Source of the DNA: Mycogone perniciosa
Taxonomy: Eukaryota > Ascomycota > Sordariomycetes > Hypocreales > Hypocreaceae
Length of the DNA: 33,425 bases
Direction of reading: 5' to 3'
NCBI GenBank assembly: GCA_025331125.1
Contig: JAOALB010000275.1
Location: forward strand, 1-33,425
Below the pieces are notes generated by a model. The model was given only the letters and a program-made list of their open reading frames with translations. It did not search any database and was not told the DNA's origin. How positions within the stretch are numbered: the first letter of the stretch is position 1; each line of letters starts with the position of its first letter. The translations under genes were made by a program, and so were the position numbers. This document shows, one piece after another, positions 1 to 9,318 of the stretch.

Positions 1-50
1 AACCCTAACCCTAACCCTAACCCTAACCCTAACCCTAACCCTAACCCTAA
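1..50. repeat. Telomere repeat (CCCTAA)n
   Basis: The first 50 bases are eight perfect CCCTAA units (TTAGGG on the other strand), read toward the chromosome interior. This is the usual telomere repeat of filamentous fungi. The array ends abruptly at base 50 and is followed by AT-rich subtelomeric sequence. The orientation fits a true left chromosome end rather than an interstitial array. Confidence 0.97.
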
Positions 51-219
51 TTTCTAGCTAGCCGCAGGCTAGTTTAATTAAAGTAAACTCTTTATCTTTA
101 TATAATAGTATATTTTATCCTTTACTGCCTACTTCTTTAATTATTTAATATTGTATATATTAGCCTAGCTGTTAAATTTAAGGATGTATATTTATAATTT
201 AAGCCACTTATATATTATA

Positions 220-338
220 TATCACGTTCCAAGCACGTTTCCCTTATATACAGTTGGTACCATTATAATAATTGCTATATATGCGATTATTAGTCTATTC
301 TTTTACCTATTGGCGTGATAGGATAACGGTTTGTTACA
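220..338 (+). repeat. 5' LTR of the TRIM-like element
   Basis: 119-bp copy that matches 561-679 along its whole length. The differences I see are mostly C-to-T or G-to-A, with this copy the more decayed (TATCACG for TGTCACG, TTTGTTACA for TTCGTTACA). Confidence 0.85.
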
Positions 339-560
339 CGATAGTCGCATATAGCTAGTGGCCTTAGGTTTCAATTGTGTTGGTGTTCTGCAATTTGTAG
401 ACCTCCGCCGCTAATAAGCCTGCTATACGGCAGTATTTAGGCAGGTACTACAGCGTGCGCTTGGGGGATAGAACAACTGTATGGACCTGAAGGATAGATT
501 GGTCCCCTATCCGGTCGTTGCCTTAGGCTTGAGGACAAGCCCTAAGGGAGAGGGACATCG

Positions 561-679
561 TGTCACGTTCCAAGCATGTTTCCTTTATATACAGTTGGTA
601 CCGTCATGATAATTGCTACAAATGCGATTATTAGCCTATTCTTTTGCCTGTTGGCGTGACGGGATAATGGTTCGTTACA
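561..679 (+). repeat. 3' LTR of the TRIM-like element
   Basis: 119-bp copy with intact TG...CA ends. It follows a polypurine tract and is followed by the TTATA duplication. Confidence 0.85.
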
Positions 680-684
680 TTATA

Positions 685-1326
685 GCCTGCCTTTCTTTAA
701 TATATCTTTATATTGCTATAATTTATTATTAAAAACCAGTATTAGCGGCAACTATAGCTACTTTTAATAGGCAGCTCTGCAATTAATTAACTTTTATCTT
801 TCAGAATAGCTATATACTCTAAGTCACTTAACAGTAATTCTTTATAATAATTGCATATATTTTAAATAATATTCCCTTTAAGTTTATAAATACAGTAAAA
901 GTAAAATTTAATATTTAGCCCAGCCTATACTGCATTATAATAAAGCTTATAAACTAATAACTGGAATTTAAAATTCTATACTATAATATTATTTAATTAT
1001 ATTATTTTTTGCGATTTTATTTTATAATATTAACTATAATATACTATTAAAACTAATAAATACAGTTATATATTTTCATACGTCCCTTTACTAAAGCTAT
1101 ATCTTAGCAGTATAACCCTTAACCAGAAAATCTATTAAGTAGGTTAACCTTTAACTATAGCACCAATTAAAACCCGCTGCGCAATATATAAAGGTTAAGT
1201 GTTAGTGCATGGGCTAGGGTCGCCTAAAATTGGTGCAATTGTGTCGTTCAACACCCGCCGAATAATGCCTAGGGTAGGTGTATATTTCACAGGCCTTTTG
1301 CTCCTAATAAACTACCCATTAGTTTA
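685..1326. other. AT-rich subtelomeric spacer
   Basis: No gene-like frame is visible. A 9-bp inverted pair GCACCAATT/AATTGGTGC (1160-1168 and 1228-1236) is the only structure I noted. It is too short to call an element. Confidence 0.6.
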
Positions 1327-1604
1327 ATATTTCGTAAAAACCAACTGAAAAGACTTCGACTTTTAGTTAGGCGTAAAATCTCTGAGTCACCTTAGTACCC
1401 GAGCCACTTATATAAAAAGGGTGGTCAGCTAGGTACATTTTCGATTTTTGGGAAAATTATCGGTTTAGATTTTTGCCCTAAGCACTAATAACTCCCTATA
1501 GTAAACCCTATATAAACCTGTTCCTGGACCGGGTATTGGGGTGGCTCAGGGATTTTAAGCCTAATGAAACGACGAAATCTTTTTAGTTAGTGTTCACGAA
1601 ATAC
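1327..1604. mobile_element. MITE-like inverted-repeat element
   Basis: The left arm (1327 to about 1407) and right arm (about 1524-1604) are imperfect reverse complements over about 80 bp. The outer ends read (A/G)TATTTCGT on both arms. The next blocks match as well: AACTGAAAAGACTTC against its complement, then GGCGTAAAATCTCTGAGTCACC against GGTGGCTCAGGGATTTTAAGCC. A TA dinucleotide flanks each end (1325-1326 and 1605-1606), as expected for Tc1/mariner/pogo-type insertion. The 116-bp middle has no coding capacity. This is a non-autonomous DNA element. The superfamily is inferred only from the TA flanks. Confidence 0.72.
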
Positions 1605-1606
1605 TA

Positions 1607-2040
1607 TACCCACAGGTAATAGTAATATAATTATCGTAGTTGATAGTACTTGTTGAGAGTAATGCTGACAGGATTTGTGGCTTATTTTATAGTGGAGACT
1701 ATACTGATTGTTTGGAAGCTCGCAAGAAAAGGAATCAACGATACAGACACTATCATGATTTGTAACCTAGGTTCAGTAAAGATTTTGTCTAACTCCAACT
1801 TGGCTCTATATTGGAAAAGTAATAGCCGTACAAGTCACCAATTATAACTTACTTTTGCATCTCTTCATACACCTAGTAAAGGTAACACTAAACGATATAA
1901 ATGTGAGATTTGCTCAGGAGCTAAAATAAGTTCCGTCAAAGGATGAATAATATTGTCTCGATAATATTAGTTCATCTTTATGTAAATCATCTAACACGTC
2001 TGGGGGTTCCTCCTTTGTGAGCCCACAAGTCTATGACCAA
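1607..2040. other. Spacer without recognisable genes
   Basis: A 65-codon frame at 1650-1847 has no ATG at its start and no recognisable protein features. I see nothing else in this stretch. Confidence 0.55.
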
Positions 2041-2048
2041 ATAGTGGA

Positions 2049-2402
2049 ACTAGAGCATGCTTGGAACCAAATTAGAACCTGGAATAACCCGGCTAGAGCC
2101 TGTCTGGAGTGTTAGAGCCTCCTTGGACTGAGCAGAAACTGTACTGGGACCATGGTGGCTTCTTCAACTAGGCAGGAACCCCCTGGTACAGCTCCCTTGC
2201 GGTTCAGGCACAGTAGCTCGACCCTACCAAGTTCTACTACGTGATACGAGATGGAAAATATCCACCGCTCCATGTACCTGTCCCGTAATGGCCTCAACAC
2301 GCCTGGTAGTGCTGACAGGATAGGCAATCCCATAAGGACTAGGAAATTCTGTCAAGATGGGGCAATCCTGTTGGGACGGAGCAATTCTGTCAAGGCGAGG
2401 TA
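2049..2402. repeat. Degenerate ~20-bp tandem repeats upstream of the secreted-protein gene
   Basis: From about 2049 the sequence repeats a unit like CTAGAGCCTGNNTGGANNG every 19-22 bases (2049-2127), decaying rightward. A second block at 2344-2402 has three units of about 20 bp: AATTCTGTCAAGATGGGG, AATCCTGTTGGGACGGAG and AATTCTGTCAAGGCGAGG. The second block ends about 24 bases before the TATA box of the next gene. The units are diverged, so this is a decayed minisatellite rather than a fresh one. Confidence 0.5.
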
Positions 2403-2425
2403 GTGTTTACAACAGTCTAATATCC

Positions 2426-2433
2426 TATAAAAG
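2426..2433 (+). promoter_or_regulatory. TATA box (TATAAAAG)
   Basis: A consensus TATA element 143 bases upstream of the ATG at 2576. The stretch between it and the ATG is pyrimidine- and CACA-rich (for example CACAGTTTCACACGC), typical of a fungal 5' leader. Confidence 0.65.
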
Positions 2434-2575
2434 GCGTGACATATCCCTCATACTGTAGTGATCTCAGCAAACCAGACTCACAGTTTCACACGCATCTTCA
2501 AGCATTTCTCACTGCTATAATCACCTTTACTCTCACAGTCACTGTTGCAATTATCACAACATCGCCACTATCACG

Positions 2576-3139
2576 ATGAAAAGCCTCCTGCTTTCTATTG
2601 CCATGCTGGCTACTATAGTCGTACAAGGAGCATATGCGATTCCTGCAGAGCCTCCTGCAAATGTTCCTACCAACGTTCCTGCACAACCTCAATTTCCCGG
2701 ACTCACGCGCGAAGAATTTGCCGAATACCTCACTCTGAACAACACGGATGGGTGGGAGCTGATGTCTCGTGTTCCCCAGCTTAACGCGACACTTGGAGAC
2801 CAATACGATTTTGGCGCAGACGGAGCCTTGGTCAAAAGAAGTGGAATGAGAACCTTTGTAGCCTATGGAAATTTTGCTTGCCGAAACACAGTGCTTTTCA
2901 CTGCCTCGGGTTTCGGATGCGGTGTATGTATCTCGACTCCTGGAAACACTATTCTGAGTGGTTGGCTGTGGAGGCAGTATACCGCCAACCCATATCCAAC
3001 AGCTGATTGGTTCAGCGGTCAATCCTGTGGAGGTAACCGGGTGTACCATCAAGGAATTTACAGTGAACAAACCACATCGTGCGACGAGAATTCGGGCTCC
3101 TGGGGTGCCCAATTGGTAATGTTATACCAAGGGTGTTAA
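2576..3139 (+). CDS. Small secreted cysteine-rich proprotein
   Basis: Single-exon gene for 187 residues. Residues 1-21 form a classic signal peptide with a hydrophobic core after MKSLLL and a probable cut at AYA|IP. A proline-rich, then acidic pro-segment follows to a Lys-Arg at about residue 89 (GALVKR|SGM), which matches a Kex2 processing site. The mature part would be about 98 residues with six cysteines: one in NFAC, two in GCGVC, then QSCGG, TTSCDE and the C-terminal QGC. Six cysteines allow three disulphide bonds. Glycine, serine and aromatic residues dominate. The layout (signal, pro-segment, Kex2 site, disulphide-rich end) is that of fungal effectors or secreted antimicrobial proteins, but I do not recognise the family. 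It lies 2.5 kb from the telomere with its own TATA box and shows no sign of decay. Translation from the ATG is clear. The role is inference. Confidence 0.88.
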   Translation: MKSLLLSIAMLATIVVQGAYAIPAEPPANVPTNVPAQPQFPGLTREEFAEYLTLNNTDGWELMSRVPQLNATLGDQYDFGADGALVKRSGMRTFVAYGNFACRNTVLFTASGFGCGVCISTPGNTILSGWLWRQYTANPYPTADWFSGQSCGGNRVYHQGIYSEQTTSCDENSGSWGAQLVMLYQGC

Positions 3140-3565
3140 GTAACCAGAGGGGTCCTATTGTCTACTCTACCGTACTCTAAGCTTTACTTTCTTCTGGCAC
3201 TTTGGAACTACGAAACCTTAGCCCTGCAGCTATCTTTAGAATAAAGAGGTTTAAAACTATATTTTTACTGTTAGAAAGATAGCTATTATGCTATATTTCT
3301 TTAGAACTTTATACTATTAAATGCAAATACCTCGTTGGCAAAATGTCCTCTTAAAGAAGCAAATCCAGAAGCTACACCTTGCCCTTAATTAATACCTTCG
3401 CCCAAAGCCGTTTCGCAGCTTTGTAATTAAATCGCAATGTTATCCACGGATATAGAACAACCATAGCTGAAAGAAAACATACTATTAAGGAGACACCTAC
3501 TTGGCGGGTATCTGGCGCGCTGCTTTCGGCGAGAGGATGCTTTGGACAGTTAACCACCCTATTAA
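3140..3565. other. AT-rich spacer
   Basis: This is the 3' flank of the secreted-protein gene, with no gene-like signal. A short minus-strand frame (3372-3557) has no features. Confidence 0.5.
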
Positions 3566-4111
3566 GTGTCCTCGCCCAGCAGCGTGGCGAACATTGACGC
3601 CCTGTACGGGATCAACTATGTCGATATATTAAACAAGTGCTTCAAACAGGCCTTCCAGGACAAAATAGAGGTGGTCGAATGTGCTGCCGAGGTCGCCGAC
3701 ACCACTAGAGGCGTCAAATCCGGCTTCGTCCGGCTACGGACTGCTATCTACCCAGTCTACTTACGACGCGTCTGCCAGGTATACCAAACCGGCTGGGTTG
3801 TCGACAACCTGGAGCACGAACGCTGCTACGCCACCCGACGAGCGAACGTGACGGCGTGTGCGTTCAAGATTCGGGAGCTGAGTCTAGATAGTGTGACGCC
3901 GAGCTTTTATCAGGACTTTATGTATGATGATCGACTTGGATCTGGATTTTTTGACAATGGCCAGGTGAGCGGTTGCAAGTTGGGGAGGGTATTCCTCCTG
4001 CATTTGTTTGACGGGCAGTCCACGGCGTTGAATGTTGTGGCGGACTACTTCCTCGTACTCAGGGAAGCTGTTGGATCGGTATGGGGGATACGTTTGAGAG
4101 AGTCGCGTTGA
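3566..4111 (+). pseudogene. Unrecognised gene fragment lacking a start codon
   Basis: An uninterrupted frame of about 181 codons with coding-like composition (GC-rich third positions), bounded by AT-rich DNA. It opens directly after an in-frame TAA (3563-3565). Its first ATG is about 118 codons in, so as it stands it cannot be a complete fungal gene. It may be the 3' exon of a gene whose 5' part has decayed, or a truncated copy. A GTGAGC at 3965 could be a donor site. The translation has five cysteines and no signal peptide, membrane span or motif that I recognise. Upstream DNA (3480-3562) gives no convincing exon. The family is unknown. Confidence 0.35.
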
Positions 4112-4585
4112 CTATGATAGCATTTGCTACTTGAAAGGAGAGAGACATGTAGTTCAAAGATATATTCTCAAAGGAAATCACCGAGGAGAAGTTAGTGACT
4201 ATTGTATGAGGACCTGGTTCGTTATAAGCTGACGCCAAGGGCTCTCATAGGTCCGAAATCGGACTCAGTAAGATTTAAAGTAAAGAATAAAGTTTACCTT
4301 TCTACTATGGACTAAATTCTCTCATAATTAAGCAAAAGGTGTAATGCTTTACAGTATATATATATCAAGTATATTTCTATTTTATGTATTTAGTACAGGC
4401 TTTGTGCTTAACTGTCCTCCTGTGGTATAACTATATAATAGTAAAGGAGTTAAAAGAAATGACTTGCCAAAGTATATGATAACAATATCCTCAAAAGGAA
4501 AACAATATAGTACGTGAAAGAAGCCGTTTAAGGGTGGTTGACCTTTAGACCCCTTGAGCAGGTCTAATATCCTGTTCCTAATACT
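4112..4585. other. AT-rich spacer
   Basis: No gene-like frame. This is the shared 3' flank of the 3566-4111 fragment and the multi-exon secreted-protein gene on the other strand. Confidence 0.5.
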
Positions 4586-6901
4586 TTATTTGCCTTTCTT
4601 ATAAGGATTCTGGACCTGGTCTGTTGTTGAGGCTGTACAGCATTGGTTATCAATCCTGTTGCCACTGCCATCATAAAGGCAGTTATCAGCGCCAAAGTAA
4701 ACATCTCCATAGTTAGAAGGGAACTCGGCATTCAACTTGCAACCCGGGGTAACAGTTTTATCACTCTTGTCGTTACCATTGAACTGCGCATAAATCGTTA
4801 CTGTACTTGTAGGCGAGTTCTGATAAATCACGTCTGTTTCTCCCAATAGGTCAGTTCTTTTCTTTATTTTGCCATAGTGGAATATTGTGAACTTACTATA
4901 TGTGTTTGGGTGACAACGAGGCGAACCGTTAATGCTGATGCATCCTGCGTTGACGTGCTGCATCCATTTATTAACACGAGAGGGCTCGGCTAAAAAGAAA
5001 AGGGGGGAGGGGTAAAAGAATAGACGAAGAGGTCAAGGCTAAGCAATAAGAGACAGCATAATAGAGAACTTACAATGTTCGTAGACCGGGGAGGACCACA
5101 TGGCCAGTAGCTCCCGCCTGGAGAGGTACTGCTAATCGTCCTGATGGTCTGCGCCACATCATTACAGATGGGAAGATTGAAGAATCCGGGAGATTGGATC
5201 CCGTTCTGGAAGATGAAATCCCCCTCAGTTCCAGTCCCATCGATGTAGCGGGAAAGCTCGGGCATCTGGTAGCCGTTGCTATTGCTCGCCAGCTGCCATC
5301 CCTGGTAGGAGCTGATGACAATGTCGCTAAGGCTCACATCGCCAAACTTGCCGCCGGAGAGCGTTCCAAACGTTCCTCCAGGTAGTTTCTGGAATTGCAT
5401 GGCTGAGTCTCCATAGGCCGCGTCAATGCAGTCTTTAGCGTTACATGTTCGGGGAACATGGTTGGCATTCAAGACATAAAATGTGTAACCACCATAGCAG
5501 ACGTGGGTCTGGGCTGCGGTGTCATCAGTCATGAAACCTTTTACACTGCCCTGGGCAGTTGATGAGCATGGATCGGTAGTCATTCTTTATAGTTGCGTGT
5601 GTTAGCACTCTTAGCATTCCCACAGAGCGCTGGTAAATCCTCACAAGATAAATGGGTGAAGATTGCCTGGGGCCAGATTCCATGCGATCGGAATTAGCTT
5701 GCCGTACAGGATCTTCTGGGCCTCGGCCGTCATAGTTGACAAGTCAAGGCTATTCGGCACTGAAGCCATCATCCCGCTCTGGAGAAAATTGTTAAGACGC
5801 GAGACGGAATCGTCATCGCCGGAAAAGAGCGCTGCAAGTGTGTCGCTCTCAACCTTTTGCCAGCTGTCGAGAAGGGAAGAAAGTGCTGATGATATGGTGT
5901 TTTGAGTGCCCAAGGCTGACTGTGCACTATCTTCGTTGTTAGCACAACACCAACTGTCCTCGGCTTTGAAGATTGAGCATGGTTCCCTTACGCAGGGAGA
6001 TTTTGCTTGGCAGCGGTAACTGCAAAGCTTACGGCACTATTAAACACATCCTTATAGAATCCGCGGTAGTTATCGTCGGCAAAGATTTTAGCTTCCTTAA
6101 TCACTGTTGCCTTTGTTAGACGACCCTGTGCTCCTTGTTCTACTTGATAGTAGGCTAAGTGGTTTTTGGTGACGAACCGACGTTCCATGAGAAGGCTGAG
6201 CCGACGCCAATGATGGCCGAGAAGAAGGTGAGCAGGTTTCCTATAAGTTCGTTTTCGTTCGAGAGCTGAGGGGCAAATGTAGAAGCAAAGGTGCCAAGAT
6301 TCGGGGTCATGTCTGAGAGGGCGTCCTGCAGAGCAGTTCTCCGATGCTGGTGTATCTGTGGCCCAAGTCAGAGACTAATCGAGGATAGAAGCATGGTCTG
6401 AGCTAGGGGGCGCAAGAGCCTACCTGATGAAGACTCGAGAAGGAATTCAGAATCAGCCATCTGTTTCGCGTAGTTTCAAGTATTAGCATAGACCGCCTTC
6501 CTTAAATTCAAATTCGATTCTAAGCCTCCAATTTACCCAGCTGGATGATTTGTCGAATCGCACTGCACAACTCCGGAGCATGGCTGATTCCCGATATCCT
6601 TACAGTTCCACTGCTCCGGCCCGTGGAAGAAGTTGCTCACGCTCTCGGAGAATGTTAAGGCCACATTACCCGGGGCCACAGCACCGTGATTCCACGAGAC
6701 CACGGCGGCCTGAAAGGCGTTGCTAGCATCGGCTGCTGCCCATCTTGTCGACGGATTTGCTGCTGCATTAGCCAGTGACGACTCGGTGCACTGAACCTTC
6801 GACCATGGCGTTGATCGGGGTTGGATATGAACTGGCGTTGCTAGGCTGAAGGGAGCAACCAACAACGCCACAAAAAGAGAGGATATATGGTCGGACTTCA
6901 T
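4586..6901 (-). CDS. Large secreted protein of unknown function, seven exons
   Basis: Exons by eye, high to low: 6901-6537, 6460-6424, 6355-6178, 6103-5992, 5926-5645, 5584-5074 and about 4984-4586, giving 627 residues in one open frame. Introns are 60-89 nt. Donors include GTAAGG, GTGAGG and GTAAGT; branch sites include GCTAATAC, CTGAC and CTAAC. The start is the second ATG of its frame, giving MKSDHISSLFVALLVAPFSL, a signal peptide ending near ATP. The N-terminal third has paired cysteines (WNCKD, QPCSG, VQCDS) and PAG/WLILNSF across intron 1. A helical middle follows (exons 3-5), then cysteine-bearing regions with HVCYGGYTFYVLNA and TDVIYQNSPTSTVTIY. There is no GPI signal or membrane span. 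It resembles large uncharacterised secreted proteins I recall from filamentous ascomycetes, but I cannot name a domain. The weak point is the last junction: the GTAAGT donor keeps frame only with a CGAG acceptor at 4985. The obvious TTTTTAG acceptor (4990) would shift frame. Confidence 0.78.
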
Positions 6902-6976
6902 TATGGATACTAAGTGAATGTAAATGCAGGAGAGCATGTTCTACACTTCTGGTTATTTGTCTCGAGGACATAATGC

Positions 6977-6984
6977 TATATATA
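6977..6984 (-). promoter_or_regulatory. TATA box of the seven-exon gene
   Basis: TATATATA about 76 bases upstream of the ATG at 6901. A CCAAT pentamer (ATTGG on the plus strand, 7079-7083) lies about 180 bases upstream. Spacing and order fit a normal fungal promoter. Confidence 0.55.
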
Positions 6985-7089
6985 CAAAATCAAGGGAATA
7001 ATGAATGGCGGTATTCTCTCTATCAGGCTCCAGCACGTGGCTATAATGGGAATGCTCGTGGCATCGCTCTGTCGTTTCATTGGTTTAAA

Positions 7090-8047
7090 ATAAATATGGA
7101 ATCCCGTCTTACGGTAGAAAAGCAAAATCCTCGTATCTTACTGGGATAGTAGCTAGTTCATTTTTCTACTTAAACCCTTAAATATTTGTTTTAGCATATA
7201 CTTAGCTTACATTAATAATCATATTTAGGGTACGTAGTAGCCATTACTAACAACAATAATACTAGGTCTTTATATTAAACTTGTTCCTAGCTATAAGCTC
7301 CACTTTCAATACTAAAGACAGCTTTATCGGTAAAAGCTTTCGGACTAGTAAGTGAAAGCTAAATATCGTGGGCAAATGCGCTTTTATAATTGGCTGCTAT
7401 TTAGATATAGGGAAGTGCTGTAATATAAATCTATATACTCTAGCCTATATATATTTATAATACTCCTAGTACTTTATCGAAGCAGAAAAGCATATATTTA
7501 TTATATAGACTGCAGTTACTTTCCCCCTCAGTGTTATCAGACTGCTTATTCTGGTAGATAATATTTTCTAACTCGTTATGCTCAATAACCGTCGATATAT
7601 TATTACAGAGAATAATATAGGGGCTCTGAAGCGGTGATATCTCTTCTTTATAGACTAAATAAATGCATACATTTAAACACTTTAAGGCCTCTGCTACGAC
7701 CTTCTGGCACAGTTTCGTTATTACCCCTGGAGGCTACATTGAATCTGTATTCTGTTCGGTAATGTTGAAGACTTCCTTAATTCATTCTCTTCTATGGCTT
7801 TGCAGTTTTCTAACGTCAGTGTGTATTTTGAAATTGTAGCAGCAACACGCTCTTCTTCTTCCGTGATTGCACCTACAAAATAACGATTAAATTGCATATG
7901 GCAGCTGACTCTTAACCACTAATGCGATCTTAGTGACATTTAATAATACCATGCATTAGATATAGCTCACCCTGGAACCCTAATACAACATAAAATTATA
8001 AGCTATATTTTCTTGTTAGACCATAAATCCTGAAAAGTGAAGCTATT
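7090..8047. other. AT-rich spacer
   Basis: Nearly 1 kb of AT-rich sequence with many stops in all frames. I found no gene, element boundary or repeat pair here. Confidence 0.55.
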
Positions 8048-8576
8048 CTACTTCACTAGACTAGCAGCGTGCTCACTGCGCCAACTACTCTTAATGCCCC
8101 TGCCAATTGTACTCGCAGCGATACTATCTATCGCAGAGTTCCTCCACAGGTCATAGCCCCTATTTCCAAACATAAAGAAGCAGGGAACAATAACCCAGAC
8201 TTCACAAGCTCTGGTCACAGCAAACTCCACGACAACACCCACTGCCAACTCGATGTTAAGACCCCCGTCGCCAAACATCAGGAAACCGGGAGTAGCCGGG
8301 CAACTTCCGCCTATACTGGTGCTGGCGGCCAGACCATCAGTATTGATTCTGATTCCCTCTGCGATTTAGTAAATTACTCCGAAAATTACGCTGGTGTCCC
8401 TGGCGGTAATAGCGTCCACAACATCAGGGCCGATGGCAGAGGTATTGGCGGCCTACTCGACAGCGGCCTACTTGGCGGACTCAGCCTTGATCAGATCAAG
8501 TGTCTTCTTGCAACTAATTGGGGTAGCTTCAGGGGTGGAAAGGGTGACCTGGCGAATTCTGTCTAAGGCTGGATAT
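8048..8576. pseudogene. Gene relic, strand uncertain
   Basis: A GC-rich island of about 530 bp inside AT-rich DNA. On the minus strand one frame runs from about 8576 to the TAG at 8048 and is broken only by two TAG codons (near 8440-8462) and one TAA (near 8370). All three are one C-to-T step from glutamine codons, the usual RIP signature. The frame then continues through short motifs such as LMFGDGGLNIELAVGVVVEF. On the plus strand a 166-codon frame (8069-8566) is unbroken but starts at GTG, contains no ATG and ends in a Gly/Leu-rich stretch (GGLLDSGLLGGLSLDQ). I lean to a minus-strand pseudogene because its stops are explained by RIP, but the codon patterns are plausible on both strands. 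No family recognised. Confidence 0.4.
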
Positions 8577-9318
8577 GTCTAAGTGGCTTCTCAGGGTTAC
8601 TGAGGGCGGACTTTTATGCTTGTTATATTCCAACGGGTGCCGAATCCATTTATCATTCCTGCCCGTCATTCAAATAGCATTATGATAAGGATCAAGGACC
8701 CTCTTCAATCAGCAACATGATCATACTCCATTTTCGTCATTCCTTCAATACGTTTCCGTTATTCCGTATTGTGTATTTGGGTATCGGCTTCTTCCCACAT
8801 AGCTTGTAACATTAAGAATCTCGAAGGATCCTGAATGCAATTGTTCTTTTAGCTACCAATATGCCCTTATACTGCCGTCTTTTGATTCATTGCTGCCATA
8901 AATTACGGCTGCCCACCACACTCAAAGCACAACTATCTCAAGGACTTACGCATGGTGGATGTCAACAGTAGGTATTGGAATCGATAGAAATCTATACATC
9001 CTTTTACTTCCGTTGTTAATCATCGCATAACTAGGACGTTAATCGATTGGACTATGCCTTTATATCTAATATATCTCTTACTACTTGTCTTGTACCAGTG
9101 TCACGAGGCCTCCCCATAGTTCTATATCTCCCAACTCTCCTATAGGTCCGAGTTCCACACTCTGAACCAACCTTGGAAAATAGGATTGTTAACATGTTGC
9201 ACTTCCTTCTGATCCCACTATCGCATCTAGAAGGAGAATCTGCTCCCTGCCAAGGTGAAACCCTACTTTTGGATTATTGAGGACAGCTTGCTACTTATGC
9301 ACAGTACGGCGTGGTATG
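8577..9318. other. Spacer without recognisable genes
   Basis: About 740 bases of mixed composition. There are no long frames and no repeat structure that I could see. Confidence 0.5.

Larger units (their letters stand above)
220..679 (+). mobile_element. Miniature LTR retrotransposon (TRIM-like), complete
   Basis: Two direct repeats of exactly 119 bp (220-338 and 561-679) flank a 222-bp core with no coding capacity. Each repeat starts TGTCACGTTCC (the first copy has TATCACG) and ends GTTACA, so the termini are the TG...CA of an LTR. The 5 bases before the first repeat (215-219) and after the second (680-684) are both TTATA, a perfect target-site duplication. A purine run (about 545-556, AGGGAGAGGGAC) stands just before the second repeat where a polypurine tract is expected. 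Length, termini, duplication and lack of genes fit a terminal-repeat retrotransposon in miniature. The strand is inferred from the purine tract. I could not assign a tRNA primer site. Confidence 0.85.

Noticed and set aside
1141..1240. GCACCAATT/AATTGGTGC inverted pair as a second MITE
   Set aside because: Only 9 bp match, with no target duplication or extended arms.
1650..1847. 65-codon plus-strand frame with a hydrophobic start
   Set aside because: It begins at TTG, has no promoter or coding bias, and lies in AT-rich subtelomere.
2498..3112. Long minus-strand frame over the secreted-protein gene
   Set aside because: It is antisense to a gene with a clear signal peptide, Kex2 site and TATA box on the plus strand. 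Its translation has no features of its own.
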